Below are positions 1 through 9,637 of a stretch of DNA of 64,000 nucleotides, one piece after another; position 1 is the first letter of the stretch; every line of letters begins with the position of its first letter. The stretch covers positions 1 through 64,000 of the forward strand of contig NZ_QMKP01000002.1 of NCBI RefSeq assembly GCF_003287955.1, given 5' to 3'. The position numbers and the translations under genes were made by a program. Source of the stretch: Arthrobacter sp. AQ5-06 (GTDB taxonomy: Bacteria; Actinomycetota; Actinomycetes; Actinomycetales; Micrococcaceae). The notes under the pieces were generated by a model that was not told the origin of the DNA, ran no database searches, and saw only the letters and a program-made list of their open reading frames with translations.

Positions 1-153
1 CGGCGCAACCAGGACCACGGAACACCACCGGCAGCAAGGCCGGGAACCCCGTCATGCCCATCGACCGAAACCCGGACAAAGATCAGAACAACCCCGCCCC
101 ATCAAACCCGACCGGTGGATCGAGGCTTAGCCTCGGGGCCGCACGAATCCGGG
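1..153. other. window edge, no gene supported
   Basis: All three plus-strand frames are open at the window edge, and one closes at a TAG near base 129, so the tail of a plus-strand gene is possible. The visible residues (rich in Pro, Arg and Gln) match nothing I recognise. A short hairpin, CGAGGC-tta-GCCTCG, spans the candidate stop. Confidence 0.3.
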
Positions 154-188
154 ACCGCCGGCCACGCCTTGCAGCGCGGCCGGCGGTT
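154..188 (-). terminator. GC-rich hairpin after ABC gene
   Basis: ACCGCCGGCC (154-163) pairs with GGCCGGCGGT (178-187) around a 14-base loop. It lies about 40 bases past the stop of the minus-strand ABC gene. No T-tract follows, so it is only a possible terminator. Confidence 0.3.
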
Positions 189-224
189 CCTGCGTGGACT
201 GGGTGACACTAGGCCCTGCCGTCG

Positions 225-2084
225 TCAGACGCCCTCGGCCTCCTCCACCGTCAGCTGGGATTCGAACATCCTGAAGTAGCGGCCCCGCAGCGCCACCAGT
301 TCCTTGTGAGTGCCCTGTTCCACAATCTGCCCGTCCTCGAGCATGTAGACAATGTCGGCCTTCTCAATGGTGGCAAGCCGGTGGCTGATGGCAATGATGG
401 TGCTGCTGCGGTCCGCGAAAAGCCGGGTGAAGATCCGGTGCTCGGCCAGTGCATCGATGGCGGACGTCGGCTCGTCCATGACCATGAAGGTGACGTTGCG
501 GTAGAAATTCCGGGCCATTGCGAGCCGCTGCCACTGGCCGCCGGAGAGCCCGCTCCCCTTACGGCCGCGCGGATCCTCCATCCAGTTGCTGACGTAGTTG
601 TCCAGGCCGTTGGGCAGCTTATTGATGAACTCCAACGCTTCGGCGTCGCTGGCTGCCTGGCGGATCCGTTCGTCGTCACGGGGCGAATCGACGTCGCCAA
701 AGCGGATGTTGTCGGCGGCAGTGGCGAATTCGTACTTGAGGAATTCCTGGCTCAACACCGCCAGGTGGCGGTGCCAGGACTTAACGTCGACGGCGGCGAG
801 GTCAACGCCGTCGAGCATTACCTGCCCTGAGTCCGGCCGGTAGAGTCCGGCGAGGATCCGGATCAGGGTGGACTTCCCTGCGCCGTTCTCACCCACGACG
901 GCGATGTGCTGGCCCTCGCGGATGGTCATGCTGATGCCGCGGATCACCTCGATGTCGCTGCCCGTGTAGGTGAAGCGGATGTCCCGAAGTTCCACGGTTT
1001 TTGGTGCCTGTAGCAGCGGCGGCGAATGGTCCGAATGCACCGGCATTGCCATGAACAGCTCGTAGTCCTTGAGGTTGGCGAGATCCTCGTCAATCGAACT
1101 AAGGGAGGACACCAGGCTGTTGGCCGTGGACAGTGCGCGGCTGACGATCTGCTGGACATAGAGGAACTGGCCAACGGGTTGGGCGCGGGCGATGATCTGG
1201 CCCACCACCCAGATCAGGGAGATCACCTCGGCGCCGTACTGCAAGGCATCGGCGGCGAGCTGCTTAGGAATGTAGCGCTTCTGGAAGTCCAGGCGGCGCC
1301 GCTCATCCGCGTCGCGCAGCCTGGAGCGGAGGTCCATCAGGTAGCCCACGATCCCGTACAAGCGCATTTCGGCGATGTGCTGCGGGCGGAGCAGGTTGGT
1401 CTCGATCATCCGCCGCTGCCGGCGGGAGTCCACCTGCGTGTTCCAGTGGGCGATCTGTTCGCGCGAGAGCTTGAACTGCAGGTAGACGCTGGGCACGATG
1501 GCCAGCAGGACAATCACCGCGATCCACCAGCTGACCAGCAGCAGGGCTCCCACGGCCAGGATCACGGAGACCAGCTGGGTGAAGATGGCCGCGATCCGGT
1601 CCAGTACGCGGGCATAGGAATCAGAGAACCGTTTGGCCCTGTCGTAGAGGTCCACGGTTTGTTTGTCGTCATAGCGCCAGAACTCCAGCGCCAAGAAGCG
1701 CTCGTACATCTGGTCGCCCACGATGGCGCCCACCCTGAAGCTCATGAGCTGCTGGATGTAACGGTCCACGCTGCTGAAGCCGCCCCAGAAGAGCCCCAGG
1801 ACAGCCGTGATGATGACGTACACAATGGCCTGTTGGCCTGCTGCGGAATCACCGGAGTAAGCAGCCGCCAGCGCCGTGGTGGTCAGCGCTGCGAAGTATG
1901 TGGTCACCAATGGCAGCGTCGCCGAAATGAGCGAACCGACTACTTTCATCACGACGGCGGCCGGCGAGGCCCGGAAGCTGACCCGCAGCACCTGCGCCAC
2001 AGCCCGCGCGTAGGGCCTCAGCGCCAAACGCCGCTGAGAATCCCTTTTCGGGTTCAGTTCGGCAGGGTGGCGTGGTTCGGACAT
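225..2084 (-). CDS. ABC exporter, fused permease and ATPase
   Basis: 619-aa half-transporter that should work as a dimer at the cytoplasmic membrane. The N-terminal two-thirds holds about six hydrophobic segments (roughly residues 40-340) and the C-terminus an ATP-binding domain. Walker A reads GENGAGKST, the signature LSGGQWQRLAMAR, Walker B FMVMDEPTSAID, and the switch His is in AISHRLATIEKAD. Length and domain order are normal for type-I exporters of the MsbA/MdlB kind. The substrate cannot be told: no biosynthetic cluster adjoins it, and the nearest neighbour is an unrelated lipoprotein gene on the same strand. The ATG at 2084 is the only reasonable start. Confidence 0.93.
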   Translation of the reverse strand: MSEPRHPAELNPKRDSQRRLALRPYARAVAQVLRVSFRASPAAVVMKVVGSLISATLPLVTTYFAALTTTALAAAYSGDSAAGQQAIVYVIITAVLGLFWGGFSSVDRYIQQLMSFRVGAIVGDQMYERFLALEFWRYDDKQTVDLYDRAKRFSDSYARVLDRIAAIFTQLVSVILAVGALLLVSWWIAVIVLLAIVPSVYLQFKLSREQIAHWNTQVDSRRQRRMIETNLLRPQHIAEMRLYGIVGYLMDLRSRLRDADERRRLDFQKRYIPKQLAADALQYGAEVISLIWVVGQIIARAQPVGQFLYVQQIVSRALSTANSLVSSLSSIDEDLANLKDYELFMAMPVHSDHSPPLLQAPKTVELRDIRFTYTGSDIEVIRGISMTIREGQHIAVVGENGAGKSTLIRILAGLYRPDSGQVMLDGVDLAAVDVKSWHRHLAVLSQEFLKYEFATAADNIRFGDVDSPRDDERIRQAASDAEALEFINKLPNGLDNYVSNWMEDPRGRKGSGLSGGQWQRLAMARNFYRNVTFMVMDEPTSAIDALAEHRIFTRLFADRSSTIIAISHRLATIEKADIVYMLEDGQIVEQGTHKELVALRGRYFRMFESQLTVEEAEGV

Positions 2085-2125
2085 GGCTTCAGCCTAGTTC
2101 CATGCCTGGCTACAGACTCCTGCGG

Positions 2126-2644
2126 CTAGTACTTTTCCCCATACTCGTACTCGGGGAAATCGAAACAGGCGCTGAAGCCTGCCACCCGCAGCGTCTCAGG
2201 CGAATCGTAGAACGAAACTAGCAGGTGAGTTCCATCGTCATGGAGTATGTCCACCCGGCGGCCTCCATCCTGATCCGTGTCGTCGGAGACCTTCCACCCG
2301 TCGCGGCCCGCAATCGAGTCCCGCACCTTGTCCAGGAAGACTTCTCGGTCGATGCCGGGGGCGAGCTCAATTTCGGCGGCTCCAGTCCACTTCTTTTGCT
2401 CACCATCGCAACGCATCAGGCTCGACACGTCATTGGCAAAACGGGAGATCACTAGATCTTCGGGAACCATCACCGTGATTTCCTGCTGCAGCGAGGTGAC
2501 CTTTGATTTGGCTGATTCGAGTGTCGTTGTCATCGTTTTTCCGCTCTCCGCCTGACCGCACGCTGCCAGCGTGAGGGACAGGAATATAGTTGCAGCCGTG
2601 CGCCAGTTCAATGCCGTCCTGCGCGCTTTGCCGTTATCTACCAC
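2126..2644 (-). CDS. small lipoprotein, unknown function
   Basis: 172 aa, not recognised as a family. The N-terminus is basic (KARRTALNWR), then a hydrophobic stretch ending in the lipobox LTLAAC, so it is probably a lipid-anchored exported protein. The mature part is acidic and soluble, with one visible Cys pair candidate (RCDGE and SACFD). The GTG at 2644 is chosen because AAGGAA lies 6 bases ahead and gives a normal signal peptide; a longer frame reaches 2701. It overlaps the end of the upstream hydrolase gene by 11 bases, so the two are probably translationally coupled and may act together at the cell surface. Confidence 0.7.
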   Translation of the reverse strand: MVDNGKARRTALNWRTAATIFLSLTLAACGQAESGKTMTTTLESAKSKVTSLQQEITVMVPEDLVISRFANDVSSLMRCDGEQKKWTGAAEIELAPGIDREVFLDKVRDSIAGRDGWKVSDDTDQDGGRRVDILHDDGTHLLVSFYDSPETLRVAGFSACFDFPEYEYGEKY

Positions 2645-3980
2645 GAATTTCCTTATCAACATCTTCCAGCGCCTTCTCGTTATCCGGACCTGTGGTCGCA
2701 ATGAGGCTGTGGTTCTCGAAGCTCAAGCCGTCCGACCATTCGCAGCCCCCGGGCGGGGCATAGACGTGCTTGTCAAAAGCCGGTTCTTTCATCGGGTAGT
2801 TTTCACCAACGACACCGCTGAGTTCCGCGGTCAGCAGGCCGTCCGGATACGTGAAGGTGGAGTATTCGGTTCCCTGATTTGGGTTCCAGCCGGGTGGCAT
2901 TGCAGCACCGGACAAGGCGATGACCTTGTCATAACGTGCCCCGTCATTCTCCGAGCCCGCTATCAGCCGGAACCCCCAGCTGTGGCCCATCGCCGCGGTC
3001 AGGGCGGATGCCGGCTTCTCCAAGTCCACGGCTGCCTGAAAGTCCCGGAGAGCGGGAGACTTGTCGGCAACGAAATGATCGCTCTTGGCTTCCACCAGGA
3101 ACGCCTCACCGTAGTTTCCGTCAGGAAACTCCGACCCCTTGTAGACAAAGGCCACCGTTCCGCCAGTCCCGTCGGACTCAACGAGATATCTCGGGACGTC
3201 CTGCAGTCCCCCGCCGTAGAACGAGGCCTCGTTCGTCAAGGTACCCGGCACGTACGTCACGCCCGTGGTCGTGCCGCTGTCGAAGTCTCCGATCATCTCC
3301 ACTATGGAGTTTTTGCCCGGGTCGTATGCGGCCAGCTTGATGTCTCCGTCCACCACTTTTTGCAGGTATGACTGGCGCCTTTCCCACGCTTCGTGTTGGG
3401 CGGTGAACCGTTGCGGATAGCCCGCATCCATGAGCAGCGGGTTGAACAACGGCTCGGGGTCGTTCTGGTTGAGCCAATCGATCCGGTTTTGCGCATTGAT
3501 GCGGTTCGCCTCTACGCGGGTATCGAAGGGGATGCCGTTAGTGTTGCCTGCCTCCACGGGGTGGTCACGGATAAAGTGCTGCCGCTCGCGCTCCGTAAGC
3601 CCTGCCCACCAGTTTTTAATCTGCGCCGCGGATTTGCCTTGAAGGTCCAGCGGGTCTGGCTTCCACACATACACGCCAGCGGAGCTCGGCGGGAACACTG
3701 GTCCTCTCACCGCCGAACTCGCCGCATCCTGCTCGTTGGCGTTCCTGCTCAGCTCTGCGGCCGCGCTGTTGAGAAAGGACACGGCATCCCGAAGGACACG
3801 GCTGTGGCCGGACTTCCAGTCCTGCCGGAAGTACTCCGCATCCGGGCCTGGCCACCGGGTGGACGCAATGCCTGAACTGAAATTGCTTAGCTGCATCTGC
3901 AACGTGGTTCCGGCAGACCGCATCGCCGTCGCCAGATGCCTCAGCTGGGCAACGTCTGCGCCATAGAACCCGTCCGACAC
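2634..3980 (-). CDS. WXG-like / alpha-beta hydrolase fusion
   Basis: 448 aa. The first ~100 residues are a helical WXG100-like module with the turn RWPG near residue 45, as in type VII (ESX) secretion substrates. The C-terminal part carries MGHSWG, a GxSxG nucleophile elbow, in a DUF1023-like alpha/beta hydrolase context (inferred from the motif and the N-terminal module). The start is GTG with GGGGAG 4 bases ahead. It is first in a two-gene unit with the downstream lipoprotein. No ESX machinery is in the window, so the export route is unknown. It could be a polymorphic-toxin-like enzyme or a housekeeping lipid esterase. Confidence 0.65.
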   Translation of the reverse strand: MSDGFYGADVAQLRHLATAMRSAGTTLQMQLSNFSSGIASTRWPGPDAEYFRQDWKSGHSRVLRDAVSFLNSAAAELSRNANEQDAASSAVRGPVFPPSSAGVYVWKPDPLDLQGKSAAQIKNWWAGLTERERQHFIRDHPVEAGNTNGIPFDTRVEANRINAQNRIDWLNQNDPEPLFNPLLMDAGYPQRFTAQHEAWERRQSYLQKVVDGDIKLAAYDPGKNSIVEMIGDFDSGTTTGVTYVPGTLTNEASFYGGGLQDVPRYLVESDGTGGTVAFVYKGSEFPDGNYGEAFLVEAKSDHFVADKSPALRDFQAAVDLEKPASALTAAMGHSWGFRLIAGSENDGARYDKVIALSGAAMPPGWNPNQGTEYSTFTYPDGLLTAELSGVVGENYPMKEPAFDKHVYAPPGGCEWSDGLSFENHSLIATTGPDNEKALEDVDKEIRGR

Positions 3981-3992
3981 GTCGCTCCCCCA

Positions 3993-4022
3993 TATTCGAT
4001 CAAGTATTTACTCCATCGAATA
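3993..4022. promoter_or_regulatory. inverted repeat, candidate operator
   Basis: TATTCGAT (3993-4000) and ATCGAATA (4015-4022) form a perfect 8-bp inverted repeat with a 14-base spacer. It lies 13-42 bases ahead of the WXG-hydrolase start in a conspicuously AT-rich patch. Symmetry, spacing and position suit a dimeric repressor or activator site overlapping the promoter. Confidence 0.45.
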
Positions 4023-4097
4023 TACAATGCCTGCGACCGATTGGAGATGGGCAGGCCTCCCCATCAACTGCCGGACGCAGGCTGAACCAGCGGGGGG

Positions 4098-4153
4098 CCC
4101 ACGGCGCCCGGGTTCCCTGGCCGCAGCGAAGCAAGGTCAGGGAGGCGCCGGGG
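4098..4153. repeat. extragenic hairpin element, copy 1
   Basis: About 56 bases directly after the guaB stop. Outer arms GGCGCC (4103-4108 and 4144-4149) enclose a second stem, TTCCCTGGCC against GGTCAGGGA, around AGCGAAGC. The same layout and much of the sequence recur after groEL at 13754-13808. It may end guaB transcription, though no T-tract follows. Confidence 0.6.
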
Positions 4154-4154
4154 A

Positions 4155-5756
<1,602 letters not shown>

Positions 5757-5949
5757 TTAGTACATTCGGGTGCCTCGTGCGCGGTCACCGTGCAGAAAGC
5801 TTTGAATAAATATTAGAACCTCGACGCCGATCCCCCTATTCCGGGAGTCCATTGTGAGCAACGGCACGGATCCCCACCCGATCCCTAAACTCGCCGCTGC
5901 GGCTCCACGGCCAGGGAACCCTGCGGGCGTGGGCCCTACTGCCGGCGTG

Positions 5950-8058
5950 TCAGTTCCAGCCCGTCGCCGCCAGCATCCGCTCCTCAAACATGGGAATCAT
6001 GCTTTCCACATACGTCCGGCTGAGGTGGTTGTCGTCCTTGTACACGTAGACGTTGCCCACCACGGCCGGGCAGATACCGCCGGCGCAGATGAAGTCGCTC
6101 AGGTCCATCAGGTGCAGCCCGACGACCTTCCCGCGGTAGCTTTCCAGCGGTGATGGCTCCACCAGCGATTCGTTCAGCGGCGGGTTGCAGGCCGGGGCGT
6201 CCGCGCCGTGGCGCTGGACGCACTCGGGCATGTTGATGGTGAAGCGCGGGTTGTCCCGGATGCCGACGATCTCGATGCCGGCGTCCGCGATGGGCTGGAT
6301 GCCTTCGAGGTACGCCGGCACCTCGGTCTCGAACGGGGCTTCCTCATGGGTCAGGGTGGCCACGGTGAAGACGGCATCCGGCCGGTGTTCCAGCACGTAC
6401 GCTGCGCTGGCCCGGTTGTAGGCGTTGCACTCGGCACTCCGGGCCTCGGATTCGGCCCCGAAACGGCATGCCGGCATCAGCAGGGTGACCAGCTCCCAGC
6501 CGCGGGCTTCCGCGATGGGAGCCAAGGCGGCCAGATACTGCTGGGCATGGGAGTCGCCCAGCACAACGATTCGTTTGGTGGCTTCGCCTTCAGGGACGGC
6601 CTGCTGGCACCCTTCGAGGACAGGGTCCTCGGTGGCATTCGGACCGACACAGGGCCCTTGGATTCCGGCCCAGTCGTTGTCCAGCGCGGTGGGCCCGGGA
6701 ATGATCCTCCCCTGCGGCGCCGGCGCTCCGGCGTTGCCCGGGGTCAATAGTGCCGCTCCCGGCGACAGCTCGCGGGGCTGCGCGGCAGTGGCAGCTTCCT
6801 CCGCGGTGAGGCTCGTCTGCCAGACCGCCACCGGTCCGGCCAGCAGGGCACAGCAGGCAACCACGACGACGGCGGTGCGCCACGTGCGCACCTGCGGCCA
6901 GCGCCACTCGCGAAGCGGACTTTCCACAAAGCGGGTGGTGAGGATGGCCAGGACCACCGAGGCGGCGATGATCGCGGCGCCTTGGATGAGGCTGGGTGAC
7001 TCGACGCCAGTAGCGGCCAGCGCAAGCACCAGGATGGGCCAGTGCCACAAATAGAGGGCGTAGGAGTTGTCTCCCAGGGAGACCAGCGGCTTCCAGCTCA
7101 GGAGGCGGTCCACACCAAACCGGCTCCCGCTCTGCCCGGCTACGATGATCGCCGCGGCAGCCAGGGTGGGCCACAGTGCCACGAATCCGGGGAACGCCCG
7201 GTCCACGGTCAGCAACAGACCGCAGGAGACCATGGCCACCAGACCGGCCCAGCCGAGCACCACACGCACGAATTTCCCCGGTTTCAGGTGCGGCAGGCTA
7301 AGTGCCAGCAGCGAGCCCAGTGCGAATTCCCAGAGCCGTGTCCGGGTGTCGAAGTAGGCGTAGGCCTGGTTAGCGGCCGTCTGGTCAATCGAGAACGCGA
7401 GCGAGGCAACGAGGATGCCGGCGAACACGGCTGCCACCACCGCGCGATAGCTGGCGTTGTACCGGTGCCGGAGGAGCCGCCACACAACAGCGGAAGCGGC
7501 GAAGACGAGAGGCCACAGAATAAATACCTGTCCCTGGATGGACAGGGACCAGAAGTGCTGCAGGGGGCTCGCCGCGGCGTGGTCCTGGGCGTAGTAGTCC
7601 ACGGCGGTGTCCGCCAGTAACCAGTTCTGCCGGTACAGCAGTGCCGCCCAGGCCTGGTCCAGGATGACGGGCCAGCGGCCTTGCGGGAGGATCAGCCACG
7701 TGCCTGCCAGGACCCCGAGGATCACCACGACGGCGGCCGGCAACAGCCGCTTGAAGAGGTGCAGCCAGTGCCGCAGCAGATTGAGGGAGGTGCCGGCTTC
7801 CACCTTCCGGACGAAGGACAGCGTCAGCAGGAAGGCCGAGATCAGGAGGAAGATATCCACCCCGCCGGACACGCGGCCGAGCCATACGTGGTAGGTCACC
7901 ACCATCAGTACAGCGAGGGCGCGGAGGCCTTGGACTTCGGGGCGGAATGTCGGTTTCCGGGCGGCCTTCCGCGTGCCGGTCTTTGCGTCCAGCGCAGTGT
8001 GCGGGGCAGCCTCGGCTGGTGCACTGGACACAGAAGACCTCTCGAAGCGGGTACGCAA
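5950..8058 (-). CDS. OafA-like acyltransferase with SGNH domain
   Basis: 702 aa. An N-terminal acyltransferase-3 membrane domain (about residues 35-400, some ten hydrophobic segments) begins with FRPEVQGLRALAVLMVVTYH, the usual opening with its conserved His. The C-terminal extracytoplasmic SGNH hydrolase-like domain has block I as VLGDSHAQQY and the late Asp-His pair in KDDNHLS. Such proteins O-acetylate cell-surface polysaccharide or peptidoglycan. Two Cys pairs in the external domain may form disulfides. It stands alone between guaB and the monooxygenase, so the acceptor is not indicated. Confidence 0.9.
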   Translation of the reverse strand: MRTRFERSSVSSAPAEAAPHTALDAKTGTRKAARKPTFRPEVQGLRALAVLMVVTYHVWLGRVSGGVDIFLLISAFLLTLSFVRKVEAGTSLNLLRHWLHLFKRLLPAAVVVILGVLAGTWLILPQGRWPVILDQAWAALLYRQNWLLADTAVDYYAQDHAAASPLQHFWSLSIQGQVFILWPLVFAASAVVWRLLRHRYNASYRAVVAAVFAGILVASLAFSIDQTAANQAYAYFDTRTRLWEFALGSLLALSLPHLKPGKFVRVVLGWAGLVAMVSCGLLLTVDRAFPGFVALWPTLAAAAIIVAGQSGSRFGVDRLLSWKPLVSLGDNSYALYLWHWPILVLALAATGVESPSLIQGAAIIAASVVLAILTTRFVESPLREWRWPQVRTWRTAVVVVACCALLAGPVAVWQTSLTAEEAATAAQPRELSPGAALLTPGNAGAPAPQGRIIPGPTALDNDWAGIQGPCVGPNATEDPVLEGCQQAVPEGEATKRIVVLGDSHAQQYLAALAPIAEARGWELVTLLMPACRFGAESEARSAECNAYNRASAAYVLEHRPDAVFTVATLTHEEAPFETEVPAYLEGIQPIADAGIEIVGIRDNPRFTINMPECVQRHGADAPACNPPLNESLVEPSPLESYRGKVVGLHLMDLSDFICAGGICPAVVGNVYVYKDDNHLSRTYVESMIPMFEERMLAATGWN

Positions 8059-8120
8059 AGCATCAAGCCTACGGAGCCGCGCGGCCGATGGCCAATCAGG
8101 ATCCGGTCCCGAAGGGCACT

Positions 8121-9227
8121 TCAGGCCGGCGCGCGTGCGGATTCGCGGTGGGCCGGAACAGGGATCCGTCCCGCCAGATAGCGCGCATCACGGCATGCCC
8201 CGGGCAGCGTCGCCGACGCCGCCGCGTACATGAATTCCTGGCCCAGGAAGAACAATCCAGGGGTATCCAGTGCCACGCCGCGCCGCTGCCTGGGCAGCGC
8301 GCCGCCGTCGAGCATTGCCGGATCCATCCAGCCGAAGTCATCCCGGAATCCCGTGCACCAGATCACGTTCGAAATCTCCAGCCGGGTCCCGTCCGTGAGG
8401 ACAGGAAGCCCGCTCTCCACCCCGGCCACCCGCGGCACGAACTTCACGCCTGCGGCCGCCAGATCCTTGGACCTCGTCCTGATCAGGGGCGCCGCGTGTG
8501 CTTTGAACGACGGCGCGGCCTTTCGGCCGATCGGGTTGTTGAGCGTGAGGATGTGGAGCCCGACAAACCGCACCACCGGCAGGAAGTACTGGGCCGCCGT
8601 CGGGCCGTGCTTGACCGGAATCTCACCGCCGGGCTTGCCGGCCACGATAGTGGGATGCGTGCGGCACACTTCCAGGCCGATTTCCGCTCCCGAATTCCCC
8701 AACCCGACCACCAGGACGGGCCCTTCCTGCAGCTGCTCCAGGTTCCGGTATTCACTGGAATGGAACTGGACGACGGCGGGGTTCAGTTCCGCGGCGAAAT
8801 CCGGTACTTTGGGCGCTTGGCTGCAGCCGGTGGCGACGACGACGTTGTGCGCCTCCCAGCGGCGGCCGTTGGAAGCAGCCACGAAACGGTCATCTTCCCG
8901 CCACAGGTGTTCGATCCGGACCCCGTTAAGAATGGGCAGGTCGAACCTTGCGGCGTACCCCTCTAGGTATCCGGCAACGTCTTCCTTAGTCGGGAAGGAC
9001 AACGGGTCCGCCGGGAACGGAACGCCCGGGAGTCCGTCGTACTTTGCGGGTGTAAAGACCCGGAGGGAATCCCAGCGCTGGCGCCAGGCGTCACCGGTTC
9101 TGGGACTTGCGTCCAGGATGAGGAACGTCCGGTTTTGCGCTTTCAGGTAGTGGCCGAGGGCCAGGCCTGCTTGCCCGCCACCGATGATCATGGTGTCCAG
9201 CGTGCCGGTCACACCGTTGTTGTTCAT
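8121..9227 (-). CDS. flavin-containing monooxygenase family
   Basis: 368 aa. The FAD fold is near the start (IIGGGQAGLALG) and a second dinucleotide fold sits at GLGNSGAEIG, the two-Rossmann layout of class B flavin monooxygenases and YpdA-like flavoproteins. It probably oxidises a small organic substrate with NADPH and O2. ATG 9227 is chosen because AAAGGAG lies just ahead and the FAD motif then falls near residue 12; a longer frame to 9596 only reads across the upstream gene. It overlaps the upstream small membrane protein gene by 4 bases (ATGA), so the two are coupled. Confidence 0.85.
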   Translation of the reverse strand: MNNNGVTGTLDTMIIGGGQAGLALGHYLKAQNRTFLILDASPRTGDAWRQRWDSLRVFTPAKYDGLPGVPFPADPLSFPTKEDVAGYLEGYAARFDLPILNGVRIEHLWREDDRFVAASNGRRWEAHNVVVATGCSQAPKVPDFAAELNPAVVQFHSSEYRNLEQLQEGPVLVVGLGNSGAEIGLEVCRTHPTIVAGKPGGEIPVKHGPTAAQYFLPVVRFVGLHILTLNNPIGRKAAPSFKAHAAPLIRTRSKDLAAAGVKFVPRVAGVESGLPVLTDGTRLEISNVIWCTGFRDDFGWMDPAMLDGGALPRQRRGVALDTPGLFFLGQEFMYAAASATLPGACRDARYLAGRIPVPAHRESARAPA

Positions 9228-9544
9228 GGCTGATCTCCTTTGTTGTCCATGGGGATGGGTATAGCTGAAGCTTCCGTGGGCTGACCCGCTTTCCGGTACC
9301 GGAGCCACCAGGCCAGCATCAGCGCGGATGCCAGGAGGTAGGCCAGGTGCAGGGCCCAAATGGGTCCGGCCGGGAGGTTGAAGACGTAGACGGAATGGAC
9401 GGCGTTGGCAACGTTGGTCAGCAACAGGTTCCCGAGGCTGTAGGAAGCCAGGTCCTTCGTCCGGGCCGCCTTGACCAGCATCGGCAGCATTCCGGCGGCG
9501 AACAGCACCGTCGAAAGTGTGCCGGCGAGGACTGGAAGGTTCAT
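9224..9544 (-). CDS. small PQ-loop/SemiSWEET-like membrane protein
   Basis: 106 aa with three hydrophobic helices: residues 1-25, about 40-58 and about 62-83. The opening (MNLPVLAGTLSTVLFAAGMLP) and the Lys-rich first loop resemble one three-helix bundle of the PQ-loop/SemiSWEET fold, which dimerises to make a transporter. The classic PQ pair is not present; ML-P occupies the place. Translational coupling to the monooxygenase suggests uptake or release of that enzyme's substrate or product, an inference from gene order alone. Confidence 0.6.
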   Translation of the reverse strand: MNLPVLAGTLSTVLFAAGMLPMLVKAARTKDLASYSLGNLLLTNVANAVHSVYVFNLPAGPIWALHLAYLLASALMLAWWLRYRKAGQPTEASAIPIPMDNKGDQP

Positions 9545-9637
9545 GCTTTGAGGCTATGGCCGCGCCCCTGGTGCCCGCATCGGCCAAATCATGCAACTCT
9601 GGGCCGGCACCCGATGGGTATTTCTGTGTAGGCCGCC

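Noticed and set aside
1..224. Tail of an HNH/13E12-type gene
   Set aside because: The partial frame has a plausible composition but no diagnostic motif, so it is not called.
255..270. GGGATTCGAAC resembling a tRNA T-arm
   Set aside because: It is inside the ABC transporter coding region and no acceptor, D or anticodon arms surround it.
5757..5987. 76-aa minus-strand frame between acyltransferase and guaB
   Set aside because: Overlaps the acyltransferase end, no ribosome site, no recognisable features.
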